A stretch of 60,351 bases of DNA from Gemmatimonas sp. (GTDB taxonomy: Bacteria; Gemmatimonadota; Gemmatimonadetes; Gemmatimonadales; Gemmatimonadaceae), in contig JANYJW010000063.1 of the NCBI GenBank assembly GCA_025361705.1, positions 1-60,351 on the forward strand, in the 5' to 3' direction. The notes under the pieces are model-generated. The model was not told the origin of the DNA and searched no databases. It saw nothing but the letters and a program-made list of their open reading frames with translations. The stretch's first letter is position 1. Each line of letters opens with the position of its first letter. The translations under genes were made by a program, and so were the position numbers. Below are positions 16,587 to 26,085 of this stretch, one piece after another.

Positions 16587-17737
16587 GCGGCGGCCCCGGT
16601 GGTGTGCGAATCGCCGTGCCGTGCACGGGACTTGGCCGAGTGCGCCGCGGCTTCGAGGCCTTCACGCGCGAGGTGGCCTCGGCGCTGCACGACGCGCCCG
16701 ACATGACGCTGCGCGTCTTTGGCGGTGGCGGCGCACTGCAGCCTGGCGAGCAGGCGGTGTGGAACCTGCCGCGCGACTCGGCCGCGGCGCGCGTGGTGTC
16801 CGCCCTCATGCGGCGCGGCCCGTACTTCGTGGAACAGGCGACGTTCTTCGCCGGCTTCGTGCCGCACCTGCACGCCTGGCGTCCGCACCTCGTGTACTTC
16901 GCCGACGTGAACTTCGGCAATGCGCTCTGGCACTGGCGCCGTCTCACGGGGCAGCGGTTCCAGTTGCTGTATTACAACGGCGGACCCACCACCAAGCCCT
17001 TCACGCGCTGCGACTGGGTGCAGCAGGTGACGCCGGTGCACTTCGCCTCGGCCGTGGCACGCGGGGAATCGCCGCAGCGCATGCTGATGTTGCCGCACGG
17101 GTTGTCACTTGGCGCGGGGCCTGCCGTGCGCGCGGCAACGCGCGCGGCGGCGACGCGGCGCGCATGGGCCGTGCCCGATGGGCGCGCGGTGCTGCTGTCG
17201 GTTGGCATGCTCGGCGTTGAACGCAAGCGGATGGATGCGCTGGTGGATGCCGTGGCGTCGATGGGCCATGATCGGCCGTACCTGGTGATGCTTGGACAGG
17301 AGACGCCCGAGACGCCCGCCTTGCGGGAGCGGGCTCGCGCGCACCTGGGCGCCGGCGTGTGGATGGGGACGTGGCCGCGCGAGCGCATGGCGGAGGCGTA
17401 CGAAGCGGCCGACGCGTTTGCCCTGCTGTCGCTCGACGAGGGGTTCGGCCTGGCCTACGTCGAAGCGCTCGCGGCCGGTCTGCCGTGCGTGGCGCACGAC
17501 GCGGCGAACACCCGCTACGTGCTTGGCTCGCACGCGTACCTCGGCGATACGACGGTGCCCGCGGCCACCGCCGCGTTGATTCGCCGTGCGCTCGGCGAGG
17601 CCACCACCGACGAGGACCGCCGCGCGCGCCATCAGTGGGTGCGCGGACAGTTCGGCTGGGACGCGCTCGCGCCGCGCTATGCGGCGATGATGCGCGCGTG
17701 TTCCGCTGGCGTCCGGCCGGCGTGGAGCGACGCGTGA
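16583..17737 (+). CDS. Family 4 glycosyltransferase
   Basis: This 384-residue GT-B enzyme begins in an ATGA overlap. The C-terminal nucleotide-sugar domain shows VLLSVGMLGVERKRMDALVDAV and the retaining-transferase E-x7-E region DEGFGLAYVEALAAGLPCVAHDAANTRYV (in part), typical of GT4. The N-terminal domain carries IAVPCTGLGRVRRGFEAFTREVASAL, the acceptor-side fold start. It probably adds one sugar of the exopolysaccharide repeat from the cytoplasmic side. Donor and linkage are unknown. Confidence 0.9.
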   Translation: MSGGPGGVRIAVPCTGLGRVRRGFEAFTREVASALHDAPDMTLRVFGGGGALQPGEQAVWNLPRDSAAARVVSALMRRGPYFVEQATFFAGFVPHLHAWRPHLVYFADVNFGNALWHWRRLTGQRFQLLYYNGGPTTKPFTRCDWVQQVTPVHFASAVARGESPQRMLMLPHGLSLGAGPAVRAATRAAATRRAWAVPDGRAVLLSVGMLGVERKRMDALVDAVASMGHDRPYLVMLGQETPETPALRERARAHLGAGVWMGTWPRERMAEAYEAADAFALLSLDEGFGLAYVEALAAGLPCVAHDAANTRYVLGSHAYLGDTTVPAATAALIRRALGEATTDEDRRARHQWVRGQFGWDALAPRYAAMMRACSAGVRPAWSDA

Positions 17738-18594
17738 CGGCGCCCGTCTGGTCGGTGGTGATCCCCACGCGCGACCGCCGGCAGGCACTCGCAGAGTGCC
17801 TGCGGCGTCTGGCCGCAGGCGCGCAGTCGCTGGATGCGGTGCAGTACGAAGTGATCGTCAGCGACGACGGCGACTTTGACGCGACGGACGCATGGCTGCG
17901 CGCCGAGGCGCCGTGGGCGCGTCATGTCCGCGGCTCCGGCCGTGGCCCGGCGGCCAATCGCAATGCCGGCGTGCGCGCGGCGCGCGGCACGTGGATTGTC
18001 TTTGCGGACGATGACGTTTTGCCATCGGCGGGATGGCTAGCCGCCTATGCCGTGGCCGCCGCGACCGACGCGCCGGTGCTCGAGGGACGCACCACCTGCG
18101 TGGCGGGCCTGCGGTCGCCACGCGACCATGCGCCGGAGAACAATGCCGGTGGCGCACTATGGTCGTGCAACTTCGCCATCCGGCGCAGCGTGTTTGAGCA
18201 GGTGGGCGGGTTCGACGAAGGCTTTGTCTTTCCGCATATGGAAGACGCGGACCTGCGCGAACGCCTGCGTGCGGCGCATCAGGCTATCGCGTGGGTGAGC
18301 GACGCCATCGTGGACCATCCCCCGCGCCGCCAGCCGCCGGGGGCGCGCCTCGGGGCGTATCGGCAAGCGGAAGTGCGCTTTCTGTACAAGCACGGCGCGC
18401 CGCGTCCCGTGCGTCGCGCGCTGATGCGCAACTTCGTGCTCGGCCGGTTGGTGAACATCCGCGCCCGTCCCAAGGGTCTCGATTCGCTGCTTGCGCTGGC
18501 GGCGTTGGCCGCCGAGTGCTGGCATGTGGCACGGCACATCGACGCGTGGGAGCGCGCGGCGGCGCGCGAGTTTCCAGCGGCGGGCGGCCAGTGA
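17734..18594 (+). CDS. Family 2 glycosyltransferase
   Basis: The 286-residue GT-A enzyme starts with GTG in a GTGA overlap with the preceding stop. Motifs: WSVVIPTRDRRQALAECLRR at the N-terminus, YEVIVSDDGD, AANRNAGVRAARGTWIVFADDDV with the DXD metal site, and the acceptor-side WSCNFAIRRSVFEQVGGFDEGF and MEDADLRERL, which supply the ED general-base region. This is the inverting GT2 layout. The next GT2 gene also begins by overlap, and the two probably add adjacent residues. Confidence 0.91.
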   Translation: MTAPVWSVVIPTRDRRQALAECLRRLAAGAQSLDAVQYEVIVSDDGDFDATDAWLRAEAPWARHVRGSGRGPAANRNAGVRAARGTWIVFADDDVLPSAGWLAAYAVAAATDAPVLEGRTTCVAGLRSPRDHAPENNAGGALWSCNFAIRRSVFEQVGGFDEGFVFPHMEDADLRERLRAAHQAIAWVSDAIVDHPPRRQPPGARLGAYRQAEVRFLYKHGAPRPVRRALMRNFVLGRLVNIRARPKGLDSLLALAALAAECWHVARHIDAWERAAAREFPAAGGQ

Positions 18595-19550
18595 CGCCGC
18601 GCCTCAGCGTGCTGGTGCCGAGCTTTCGGCGCCCTGATGCACTGCGGCGCTGCCTGGCGGCGCTTGCGGTGCAGACGCGCGTTCCCGACGAGGTGGTGGT
18701 GGGCGTGCGGCGCGACGACGACGCGACCGTCGCCGTGGTTGCTGCCGCGCGGGCGGGCGGGTTGCCGGTGCGTGCCGCCACCACCGACGCGCCGGGAGTG
18801 GTGGCCGCCATGCAGGCCGCGCTCAACGCGGCGACGGGTGATGTCATTGCCCTCACCGACGATGATGCGCGGCCACGTGCGGGCTGGACGGCGGGACTGC
18901 TGGCCTGTCTCGACACAGCGCCCGATGTCGCCGGGGCAGGCGGCCGTGACTGGCAGCCGTTCGAGCGCGGCGATGCCCACCGCGTCGGCGTCGTGCAGTG
19001 GTTCGGCCGCCTCATCGGCAGCCACCATCTGGGTGCCGGTGCTGCGCGCGACGTCGATGTCCTCAAGGGCGTGAGCTGCGCGTATCGCGCGCCGCTCCTG
19101 CGCGCCGTTGGCTTTGACGCGCGATTGCACGGCACGGGAGCGCAGTTGCACTGGGAGCTTGGCGTGTGCCTGCCGTTGCGGCGTGCAGGATGGCGGCTGG
19201 TGTACGATCCGGCGATCGCCGTCGACCATGACGTGGCGCCGCGCCACGATGCCGACCTGCTCCACCGCGGCGTCTTTGCCGAGGCGCCGCTCGTTGACGC
19301 GGTGCACAACGAGACCATCGCGCTACTCGAATGGCGAGGGGGTGTGGCCCGCGCCGTGTTTGTCGCGTGGGCATTACTCGTGGGCACCGGGGAGTCGCCC
19401 GGCGTGGCGCAGTGCGTGCGGCGCCTGCTGCAGGGCGACGCGCTGGCGATCCGCCGGTGGCGGGCAACACTGGCTGGCCGCTTGGCGGGCCTGGCGACCG
19501 TGCGCCGGACGCGGCGTACGCTGGCGATCCCGACGCCGGGCGCTCGATGA
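18591..19550 (+). CDS. Family 2 glycosyltransferase
   Basis: This 319-residue protein starts with a GTG that overlaps the previous stop (GTGA). It opens RLSVLVPSFRRPDALRRCLAAL, has the metal-binding DVIALTDDDARP, and later GVSCAYRAPLLRAVGFDARL and YDPAIAVDHDV, all standard in GT2 enzymes that make exopolysaccharide. The C-terminal 60 residues include a hydrophobic helix (ARAVFVAWALLVGTG) that may anchor it to the membrane. A similar neighbour precedes it, but the two differ enough not to be a recent duplication. Confidence 0.9.
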   Translation: MTPRLSVLVPSFRRPDALRRCLAALAVQTRVPDEVVVGVRRDDDATVAVVAAARAGGLPVRAATTDAPGVVAAMQAALNAATGDVIALTDDDARPRAGWTAGLLACLDTAPDVAGAGGRDWQPFERGDAHRVGVVQWFGRLIGSHHLGAGAARDVDVLKGVSCAYRAPLLRAVGFDARLHGTGAQLHWELGVCLPLRRAGWRLVYDPAIAVDHDVAPRHDADLLHRGVFAEAPLVDAVHNETIALLEWRGGVARAVFVAWALLVGTGESPGVAQCVRRLLQGDALAIRRWRATLAGRLAGLATVRRTRRTLAIPTPGAR

Positions 19551-19599
19551 CCGCCGCGCATTCCGCTCGATGCGACCGCGGCGCAACTTCCCGGTGCCC

Positions 19600-20721
19600 A
19601 TGAGCTTCTCCCTCGCCTTCATCGCCCACGAAGTGCACCGGCACGGTGGCCAGGAACGCGCGGCCGCCGAGATCCTGGCGCGCGTCGCGCGGCGCGTGCC
19701 GGTGACGGTGATCGCCGCGCGCTGCGAGCTGGCCGACGCGCCCGTGCAGTGGATGCGTGTGGCGCGTCCGGTTCGCCCGCTCGTGCTGGGGTCATGGCTC
19801 TTTGCGCGCGCGGCGCGGACGGCGGAGCGCCGCGCCGGCCGTACGCTCACCAATTGCATTGGCGCTTCGGCCTTCGACGCCGACGTCATCACGGCGCAGT
19901 ACTGCCACGCCGCGTTCACCGCGCGCTTTGGCGGGCTGCGCGGCGGCACCTCGGCGCGGCGTGCGTGGCAGCGCGTGGCCCAGCAGGTCTTCGTGGCGCA
20001 GGAACGCCGCGCGTACGGCGCGCGCCGATTGCGGCGCGTCATTGCCGTGTCGCGCGGCACGGCGCAGGAACTCCAGGAGTTCTACGGCGTGCCCGCGCAG
20101 CGCATTGCGGTGGTGCCAAACGGCGTCGATCACGCCGTCTTTCGCCCGGCGACCGACGCCACCGCGCGGCAGGCGCTCCGCACGCAGCTTGGTCTGCCCG
20201 CTGGCGCATTTGTCGTGCTCTTTTGCGGCGGCGACTGGGAGCGCAAGGGACTGCGCGATGCCATCGATGCCGTCGCGGGACTGTCCGACACGCTGCTTTG
20301 CGTGGTGGGACGCGGCGACGAACGGGGCATGCGCGAGCACGCGGCGGTGCGCGGCGCCGCAGCGCAGGTGCGTTTTGTCGGCAAGACGACCACGCCGGAG
20401 CAGTGGTACGCCGCGGCCGACGTGCTGGTGCATCCATCGCGCTACGAGGCGTTTTCGCTGGTCACGCTCGAGGCGGCGGCGTCGGGGCTGCCGATCATCG
20501 CGCACGCCATCAACGGCACCGAAGAACTCGTCGAGTCCGGCGTGCATGGTGTGCTGACGGCGTTCGGTGGCGAGGCGTTGCGCGTGCCGCTCATCACCTT
20601 GCGCGACGATGCCGCCCAACGCACCGCGATGGCGACGGCCGCACTTGAACGCTCGCGACGCTACGCCTGGGATCGCGTGGCCGGGGAGTACTTCGACGTG
20701 CTCGCGGAGGCTGCGCAATGA
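19600..20721 (+). CDS. Family 4 glycosyltransferase
   Basis: A 373-residue GT-B enzyme. The N-terminus FIAHEVHRHGGQERAAAEIL is the typical GT4 loop with GGQER. The second domain has VVLFCGGDWERKGLRDAIDAVAGL and the donor site YAAADVLVHPSRYEAFSLVTLEAAASGLPII. The ATG at 19600 places the first strand six residues in, as usual; ATG 19570 is an alternative ten residues longer, and neither has a clear ribosome site. It lies 49 bases after the GT2 gene, one of the larger gaps in the operon, and 20 bases before the amidotransferase fusion gene. Confidence 0.9.
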   Translation: MSFSLAFIAHEVHRHGGQERAAAEILARVARRVPVTVIAARCELADAPVQWMRVARPVRPLVLGSWLFARAARTAERRAGRTLTNCIGASAFDADVITAQYCHAAFTARFGGLRGGTSARRAWQRVAQQVFVAQERRAYGARRLRRVIAVSRGTAQELQEFYGVPAQRIAVVPNGVDHAVFRPATDATARQALRTQLGLPAGAFVVLFCGGDWERKGLRDAIDAVAGLSDTLLCVVGRGDERGMREHAAVRGAAAQVRFVGKTTTPEQWYAAADVLVHPSRYEAFSLVTLEAAASGLPIIAHAINGTEELVESGVHGVLTAFGGEALRVPLITLRDDAAQRTAMATAALERSRRYAWDRVAGEYFDVLAEAAQ

Positions 20722-20741
20722 TCGCGCGGCGACGCTGACCG

Positions 20742-23700
20742 ATGTGCGCCATTTGCGGGATCGTGCGGCCGGGAGCCGGCGGTGAGCGCGAGCGCGTGGA
20801 ACGCGCGAATGCATGCATGGTGCACCGCGGCCCCGACGATGGCGGCACGTGGCAGGGCGACGGCGCCTGTCTTGGCGCACGGCGCCTTGCGATCATCGAC
20901 CGCTCGCCGGCGGGCCACCAGCCCATGGCAAGCGATGATGGACGCACGGTCATCGTCTTCAACGGCGAGATCTACAACTTCGCACGGTTGCGCGCCGAGC
21001 TCGCACCGACCTGCCGCTTCGTCGGCCGCTCCGACACCGAAGTGCTGCTGCATGCGGTGCGCACCTGGGGCTTCGACGAGACCGTACGACGCGCGCACGG
21101 GCAGTTTGCGCTGGCGGTGTGGGACGCTGACCGGCGCGTGCTGCACGCGGCGCGTGACCGCGCGGGCAAGAAGCCGTTCTTCTACGCGCACCAGACCGGG
21201 TCCCTGGTCTTTGCGTCGACGCTCAATGCGCTGCTCGAACTCCTGCCGCAGCGCCCCGCCGTCGATCCGCGCGCCATCGATGCGTTTCTGACGTATCAGG
21301 CCGTGCCCTCGCCGATGTCGGTCTGGCAGGGCGTGCAGGCGCTGCCGCCCGCGCATCGGCTGACGTTCGACGCCAACACGGGCCAGTGTCGCCTGGATCG
21401 GTACTGGGATGTGTCGTACGCGTCCACGGTGTCGATGGACGAAGGCGAGGTGCTCGGTGAGGTGGAGCGCATTGCGCGTCGCGCGGTGCGCGATCGCCTC
21501 GTGGCGGACCGTACGGTGGGCGTCTTCCTGTCGGGCGGCGTCGATTCCTCGCTGATCACCGCGCTCGCAGCGCAGGAAACCGGCACGCCGGTGCAGGCGG
21601 TCGCCGTTGGCTTTGACGACCCGGAGTTCGACGAGCGCCCGTTTGCGCGGCGTGTGGCGCAGCACCTCGGCGTCACGCTGCACGAACGGCTCCTTCGTCC
21701 TGATGTCGTCAACGCGCTGCCCGGCATCGTGTGGCACTACGGCCAGCCGCTGGCCGACGTCTCCATCGTGCCCAGTGACGACCTCGCGCGCATGTCCCGC
21801 GACATCATGGTGGTGGCGCTCAACGGCGACGGCGGCGACGAGCTGTTCGGCGGGTACACGCGGCCGATGGTGGCCCGCGCGGCCGGGCCGTACCGGCGCT
21901 TGCTCCCCGCGTCGCTGCGGCGCCTGGCGGACGACGCACTGCGCTCGCGCACCACGGGACCGCTCAAGCGCGCCATGCTGCTGGCGCGGGCCGGGCGTGC
22001 CTCGGCCAGCGACAGCTTCACGTACGACCGCGGCTTTCGTGATGTGCGCACCGACGCGTATGAGCCCGCTTTCCTCGCGACGCTCGGCGCGTTCGACGCC
22101 GACGCGATGTACCGCGACGTCTGGGCGCGCGCCGATGGCGTGGATGATGTCGACCGTGCGTTGTACGGCGACTTCAGCACGTACTTCCCCGACCAGCTGC
22201 TTGCCAAGGCCGACGTCGCATCGATGGCGCATTCGCTCGAGGCGCGCTCGCCGCTGCTCGACACCGAGATGATCGAATTTGCGGCGACCATTCCCACGTC
22301 CCTGCGCCTGCGCGGATGGGAGACCAAGCACCTGCTCAAGCGCCTCGCGTCGCGGTTCGTCCCGCGTGATGTGCTGTACCGTCGCAAGCGGGGCTTCGTG
22401 ATGCCCGCCTCGCGCTGGCTGCGCGGGGCGATGGCCCCGTACCTGCGGGCCGCGCTCGACAGTGCGTCGTTTCACGACCGCGGGTGGGTGCGACCCGCCT
22501 TCACGCGGCGACTGCTTGACGAACACCAGCGGGGCGCGCGCGACTGGGGCGACCAGCTCTTTACCATGCTGGTGCTCGAACTCTGGGCGCGCCTCGCCCT
22601 GGACCACACCCTGCAGCGCACCGATTCGCTGGACGCGTTGCGGCAGGGCGGCGACGCGCGCGGCGTGCCCCCCGCCCGCTGGGCGCCGTTGCGCACCGTG
22701 CAGGTAGGCATGGAGTGGTTCGGCGAACGACCAGGCGGGCTGAACCGCGTGTTCCATGAACTCGTGCGGGCGCTGCCGACGGTCGGCGTCGAGGTGCGAG
22801 GTCTCGTGGCGGGCACCGGCGCCGTGCTGGCGGACTCGGCCGGCCGCGTCGTCGGCGTTGCCCCGTACACCGCCTCGCTGCCGCAGCGCCTGCTGCGATT
22901 CCGCGCCGAGGCGTCGATGCTCCTGCGCGATGATCCGGACGCCATCGTCGTGGCGCACTTTGCTCTCTACGCGGCGCCGCTGCTTGGCCTCTTGCGCGAC
23001 AGCCGCCGCCGATTCGTCGTGCACTTCCACGGCCCCTGGGCGCAGGAAACCGTCGCTGAACACGTGCGGGGGCTCGTCACACGCGCCAAGGTTGACGTGG
23101 AGCGTGCCGTCTATCGGCGCGCCGATGCCTGCATCGTGCTCTCCGGTGCTTTCGGGCACGTGCTGCACGACTCGTTCGGGGTGCCGTGGGAGAAGATCCA
23201 CGTCATTCCCGGTGGCGTCGACTGCGCGCGATTCGCCGTGGCCGCATCGCGGGCAGAATGCCGGACGCGCCTGGGCTGGCCGGCCGATCGCCGCATCGTG
23301 CTTGCCGTGCGACGCCTCACGCATCGCATGGGCCTGAGTCAACTGGTCGCTGCCGTCGCGTCGCTGCGCGCACGCGTCCCGGATGTGCTGGTGCTCATCG
23401 CCGGCACGGGTCCGCTCGACGCGGAATTGCGCACGCAGATTACGCGTGCCGGCCTCGGCGACTGGTGCCGGCTCGTGGGATTCGTCCCCGAGGATGACCT
23501 GCCGTGCGCCTACCGTGCCGCCGAGTTGAGCATTGTGCCGTCGGTGGCGCTCGAGGGCTACGGCCTCACCGTCCCCGAGTCGCTGGCGGCGGGTACGCCC
23601 GCGCTGGTGACGCCGGTGGGCGGCCTCCCCGAGACCGTCGAGGGTCTCGGCCCCGGACTCGTCTTCGCCGACGCGTCGGCCGACGCCATCGCCCAGGGGC

Positions 23701-23834
23701 TGGGCGACGCGCTTACCGGCACCGTCGCGATGCCGAGCGCCGAAGCATGCCGGGAATATGCGCGGCGGCGCAACGACTGGGCGGTGGTCGTCGAACAGGT
23801 GCGGCGCGTCTACGACGGCGTGCGGCAGCCATGA
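20742..23834 (+). CDS. Asparagine synthase-like amidotransferase fused to a family 4 glycosyltransferase
   Basis: One uninterrupted 1030-residue frame holds two enzymes. Residues 1 to about 635 are a glutamine-hydrolysing asparagine synthetase (AsnB family): Cys2 nucleophile in MCAICG, VHRGPDDGG, FNGEIYNF, then the ATP pyrophosphatase loop SGGVDSS at 264-270, NGDGGDELFGGY and YLRKRG-like VLYRRKRGF. From about 653 a full GT4 begins (VQVGMEWFGERPGGLNRVFHELVRAL) and runs to the end with VHFHGPWAQE, RRLTHRMGLSQLV and EGYGLTVPESLAAGTPALV. Separate asnB and GT4 genes are common in such clusters; a single chain is unusual. The amidotransferase may amidate a uronic acid or other carboxyl group in the glycan. 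An undetected sequencing error at the joint would be the alternative. Confidence 0.92.
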   Translation: MCAICGIVRPGAGGERERVERANACMVHRGPDDGGTWQGDGACLGARRLAIIDRSPAGHQPMASDDGRTVIVFNGEIYNFARLRAELAPTCRFVGRSDTEVLLHAVRTWGFDETVRRAHGQFALAVWDADRRVLHAARDRAGKKPFFYAHQTGSLVFASTLNALLELLPQRPAVDPRAIDAFLTYQAVPSPMSVWQGVQALPPAHRLTFDANTGQCRLDRYWDVSYASTVSMDEGEVLGEVERIARRAVRDRLVADRTVGVFLSGGVDSSLITALAAQETGTPVQAVAVGFDDPEFDERPFARRVAQHLGVTLHERLLRPDVVNALPGIVWHYGQPLADVSIVPSDDLARMSRDIMVVALNGDGGDELFGGYTRPMVARAAGPYRRLLPASLRRLADDALRSRTTGPLKRAMLLARAGRASASDSFTYDRGFRDVRTDAYEPAFLATLGAFDADAMYRDVWARADGVDDVDRALYGDFSTYFPDQLLAKADVASMAHSLEARSPLLDTEMIEFAATIPTSLRLRGWETKHLLKRLASRFVPRDVLYRRKRGFVMPASRWLRGAMAPYLRAALDSASFHDRGWVRPAFTRRLLDEHQRGARDWGDQLFTMLVLELWARLALDHTLQRTDSLDALRQGGDARGVPPARWAPLRTVQVGMEWFGERPGGLNRVFHELVRALPTVGVEVRGLVAGTGAVLADSAGRVVGVAPYTASLPQRLLRFRAEASMLLRDDPDAIVVAHFALYAAPLLGLLRDSRRRFVVHFHGPWAQETVAEHVRGLVTRAKVDVERAVYRRADACIVLSGAFGHVLHDSFGVPWEKIHVIPGGVDCARFAVAASRAECRTRLGWPADRRIVLAVRRLTHRMGLSQLVAAVASLRARVPDVLVLIAGTGPLDAELRTQITRAGLGDWCRLVGFVPEDDLPCAYRAAELSIVPSVALEGYGLTVPESLAAGTPALVTPVGGLPETVEGLGPGLVFADASADAIAQGLGDALTGTVAMPSAEACREYARRRNDWAVVVEQVRRVYDGVRQP

Positions 23835-25000
23835 CGGCGCACGTGGCGCGCGTACTTGCACTCGACCATACGGGCGTGCTCGGCGGCGCCGAGTTGTCGA
23901 TGCTCGACGTGACCGCCGGCCTCGGCGGCGATGTCACCGTGCGCCTGTTTGCCGACGGTCCGTTTCGAGAGGCGCTCCAGCGCCGCGGCGTCGATGTGCA
24001 GGTGCTGCCGATGGGAGCGCTGGGCGGCGTGCGTAAGGGAAGTCTTGTGCCGTCGCCGCGCGCGCTGCTCGCGGCGTGGCGACTTGCGGGCGACGTGGCG
24101 CGCGAGGCGCGCACGGCGCGCACCGTGCGCGTGCTGTACGCCAACTCCGAGAAGGCGTTTGTCGTGGCGGCACTCGCCGCCGGTCGATGCGGCCTGCCCG
24201 CCGTCTGGCATCTGCGCGATCTCCTGGGACCGCCGCACTTCAGCCGACTCAACACGCGCGGCGTGGTGACGCTCGCCAATTGGCGCGCGACGCGCGTCAT
24301 CGCCAACTCGCAGGCGACCGCCGACGCGTTCGTGGCGTCCGGCGGCGCGCGCGACGTGGTGCGCGTGGTGCACAATGGCATCGACACAGCGCCGTATGAC
24401 GCGGTGACGGATGCGTCGGCGCACGCCCTGCGTGAATGCGTTTCGCCCGGAGCGGCGCACGTGATGGCGGTCTTTGGCCGCCTGCACGCCTGGAAGGGGC
24501 AGCACGTGGCCATCAATGCGCTGGCGCAGCTGCCGGGCGATTGCCACCTGTGGATCGTGGGCGCTCCGCTCTTCGGGGAAGACGACTTTGCGGCCGGCCT
24601 GCGCGCGCAGGTCGAGCGCCTAGGCCTCGCGTCGCGCGTGCACTTCCTCGGCTTTCGCAACGACGTCGCCGCGCTCATGCGCGCCGCCGACGTGGTGGTG
24701 CACGCGTCCACACTGCCCGAGCCGTTCGGGCGCGTGCTCGTTGAAGGCATGCTCGCCCGGCGTCCGGTCATAGCCACGGCGGCCGGTGGAGTGCGCGAGA
24801 TCCTCACCGACGGATCGACCGGCGTGCTGGTGCCGCCGGGCGATGCCGCAGCGCTCGCGCGGGCCGTGAGCGCGCTGCGCGCCGACCCCCCGCGCGCCGC
24901 GGCCATCGCGCAGGCGGGAGCGGACCACGCACGCCGCGCGTTCGGCGTGGCGGCCATGGTGCGCGGGGTGCGCGCGGTGCTCGACGAGGTGGCCGGCTGA
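23831..25000 (+). CDS. Family 4 glycosyltransferase
   Basis: This 389-residue GT-B enzyme starts in an ATGA overlap with the amidotransferase fusion gene. Its N-terminal domain has the acceptor loop LDHTGVLGGAELSMLDV. The donor-binding C-terminal domain shows VMAVFGRLHAWKGQHVAINAL, VHFLGFRNDVAALMRAADVVVHASTLPEPFGRV (in part) and the E-x7-E region around EGMLARRPVIATAAGGVREI. The product probably extends the lipid-linked repeat unit. The next gene starts on the last base of its stop codon (TGATG). Confidence 0.91.
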   Translation: MTAHVARVLALDHTGVLGGAELSMLDVTAGLGGDVTVRLFADGPFREALQRRGVDVQVLPMGALGGVRKGSLVPSPRALLAAWRLAGDVAREARTARTVRVLYANSEKAFVVAALAAGRCGLPAVWHLRDLLGPPHFSRLNTRGVVTLANWRATRVIANSQATADAFVASGGARDVVRVVHNGIDTAPYDAVTDASAHALRECVSPGAAHVMAVFGRLHAWKGQHVAINALAQLPGDCHLWIVGAPLFGEDDFAAGLRAQVERLGLASRVHFLGFRNDVAALMRAADVVVHASTLPEPFGRVLVEGMLARRPVIATAAGGVREILTDGSTGVLVPPGDAAALARAVSALRADPPRAAAIAQAGADHARRAFGVAAMVRGVRAVLDEVAG

Positions 25001-26085
25001 TGCGCGTCGCCATCGTGCACGACTATCTCAACCAGATGGGCGGCGCCGAGCGCGTGGTGGAGAGCTTCCATCGCATCTGGCCCGAGGCGCCCATTTTCAC
25101 CACTATCGCCGACCGCGCGGCGATGCCTGCCGCACTGCGCGACGCCGACCTCCGCGTGTCGTGGATGCAGCGGCTCCCCGCGTGGCAGCGCCATTTTCGC
25201 GCCTACCTCCCGTTCTATCCGCTGGCCATTGAGACCATGGACCTGCGCGGCTTCGACGTGATCGTCAGCAGCAGCAGCGCCTGGGCCAAGGCGGCACGCC
25301 CGCCAGCGGGCGCGGTACACGTCTGCTACTGCCATACGCCCATGCGATGGGTGTGGGACTATGACCGGTACGTGGAGCGCGAGGGCTTTGGCGCGCTCAC
25401 GCGGCTCGCCCTGCCGCCGCTGATCAGTGCGTTGCGCGCGTGGGATGTACGCACCGCGCAGCGCCCCACGCACCTCGTGGTCAACTCGCGCGTCGTGCAA
25501 GAGCGCGTGCAGCGCTGCTGGGGGCGATCGAGCGAGGTGCTGCATCCCCCCGTCGACATCGGGCGATTTGCGGTCGGCAGCGGCGCGGGGCACGGGTATC
25601 TCGTCGTGTCGCGGCTGGGGCACTACAAGCGCATTGACCTCGCCGTCGCTGCATTCACCGCGCTCGGCCTGCCGCTCGAGGTCATCGGCGACGGGCCTGC
25701 GCGCGCCGCGCTCGAGGCGATGGCCGGGCCCACGGTGCGTTTCCGCGGGCGTGTGGACGATGCCGGCGTGGCGCAGGCCCTGCGTGACTGTCGCGGACTC
25801 GTCTTTCCTGGCGAGGAGGACTTCGGCATCACACCGCTCGAGGCCAATGCAAGCGGACGCCCGGTCATTGCGTATGGCGCGGGCGGTGCGCTGGAGACGG
25901 TGCGCGACGGCATCACGGGCGTGCTCTTTGCCGAGCAGACGGCCGGGGCGCTGGCGCTCGCCGTGCAACGCGCCCAGTCGATGGCCTGGGACACGGCCGT
26001 CATTCGCCGGCACGCCGAGGGGTTCTCGAGCGATGGGTTCGAGGCGCGCTTCCGCGCCATCGTCGCTCGCGAGGTGTCCCGATGA
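25000..26085 (+). CDS. Family 4 glycosyltransferase
   Basis: The 361-residue protein begins MRVAIVHDYLNQMGGAERVVE, the canonical GT4 start, followed by VCYCHTPMRWVWD, which is common in enzymes of the mannosyl/rhamnosyl-type subgroup. The second domain holds YLVVSRLGHYKRIDLAVAAF, GRVDDAGVAQALRDCRGLVFPGEEDFGITPLEANASGRPVIAY (in part), with the Glu pair of the donor site. It shares a single base with the upstream gene and four with the downstream gene, so translation is coupled. Donor sugar is not deducible with safety. Confidence 0.91.
   Translation: MRVAIVHDYLNQMGGAERVVESFHRIWPEAPIFTTIADRAAMPAALRDADLRVSWMQRLPAWQRHFRAYLPFYPLAIETMDLRGFDVIVSSSSAWAKAARPPAGAVHVCYCHTPMRWVWDYDRYVEREGFGALTRLALPPLISALRAWDVRTAQRPTHLVVNSRVVQERVQRCWGRSSEVLHPPVDIGRFAVGSGAGHGYLVVSRLGHYKRIDLAVAAFTALGLPLEVIGDGPARAALEAMAGPTVRFRGRVDDAGVAQALRDCRGLVFPGEEDFGITPLEANASGRPVIAYGAGGALETVRDGITGVLFAEQTAGALALAVQRAQSMAWDTAVIRRHAEGFSSDGFEARFRAIVAREVSR

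Noticed and set aside
20661..23861. Open frame of over 1000 codons antisense to the amidotransferase fusion gene
   Set aside because: Low-complexity Arg/His/Ala composition and no motif; the plus-strand product has full catalytic motifs in both halves.
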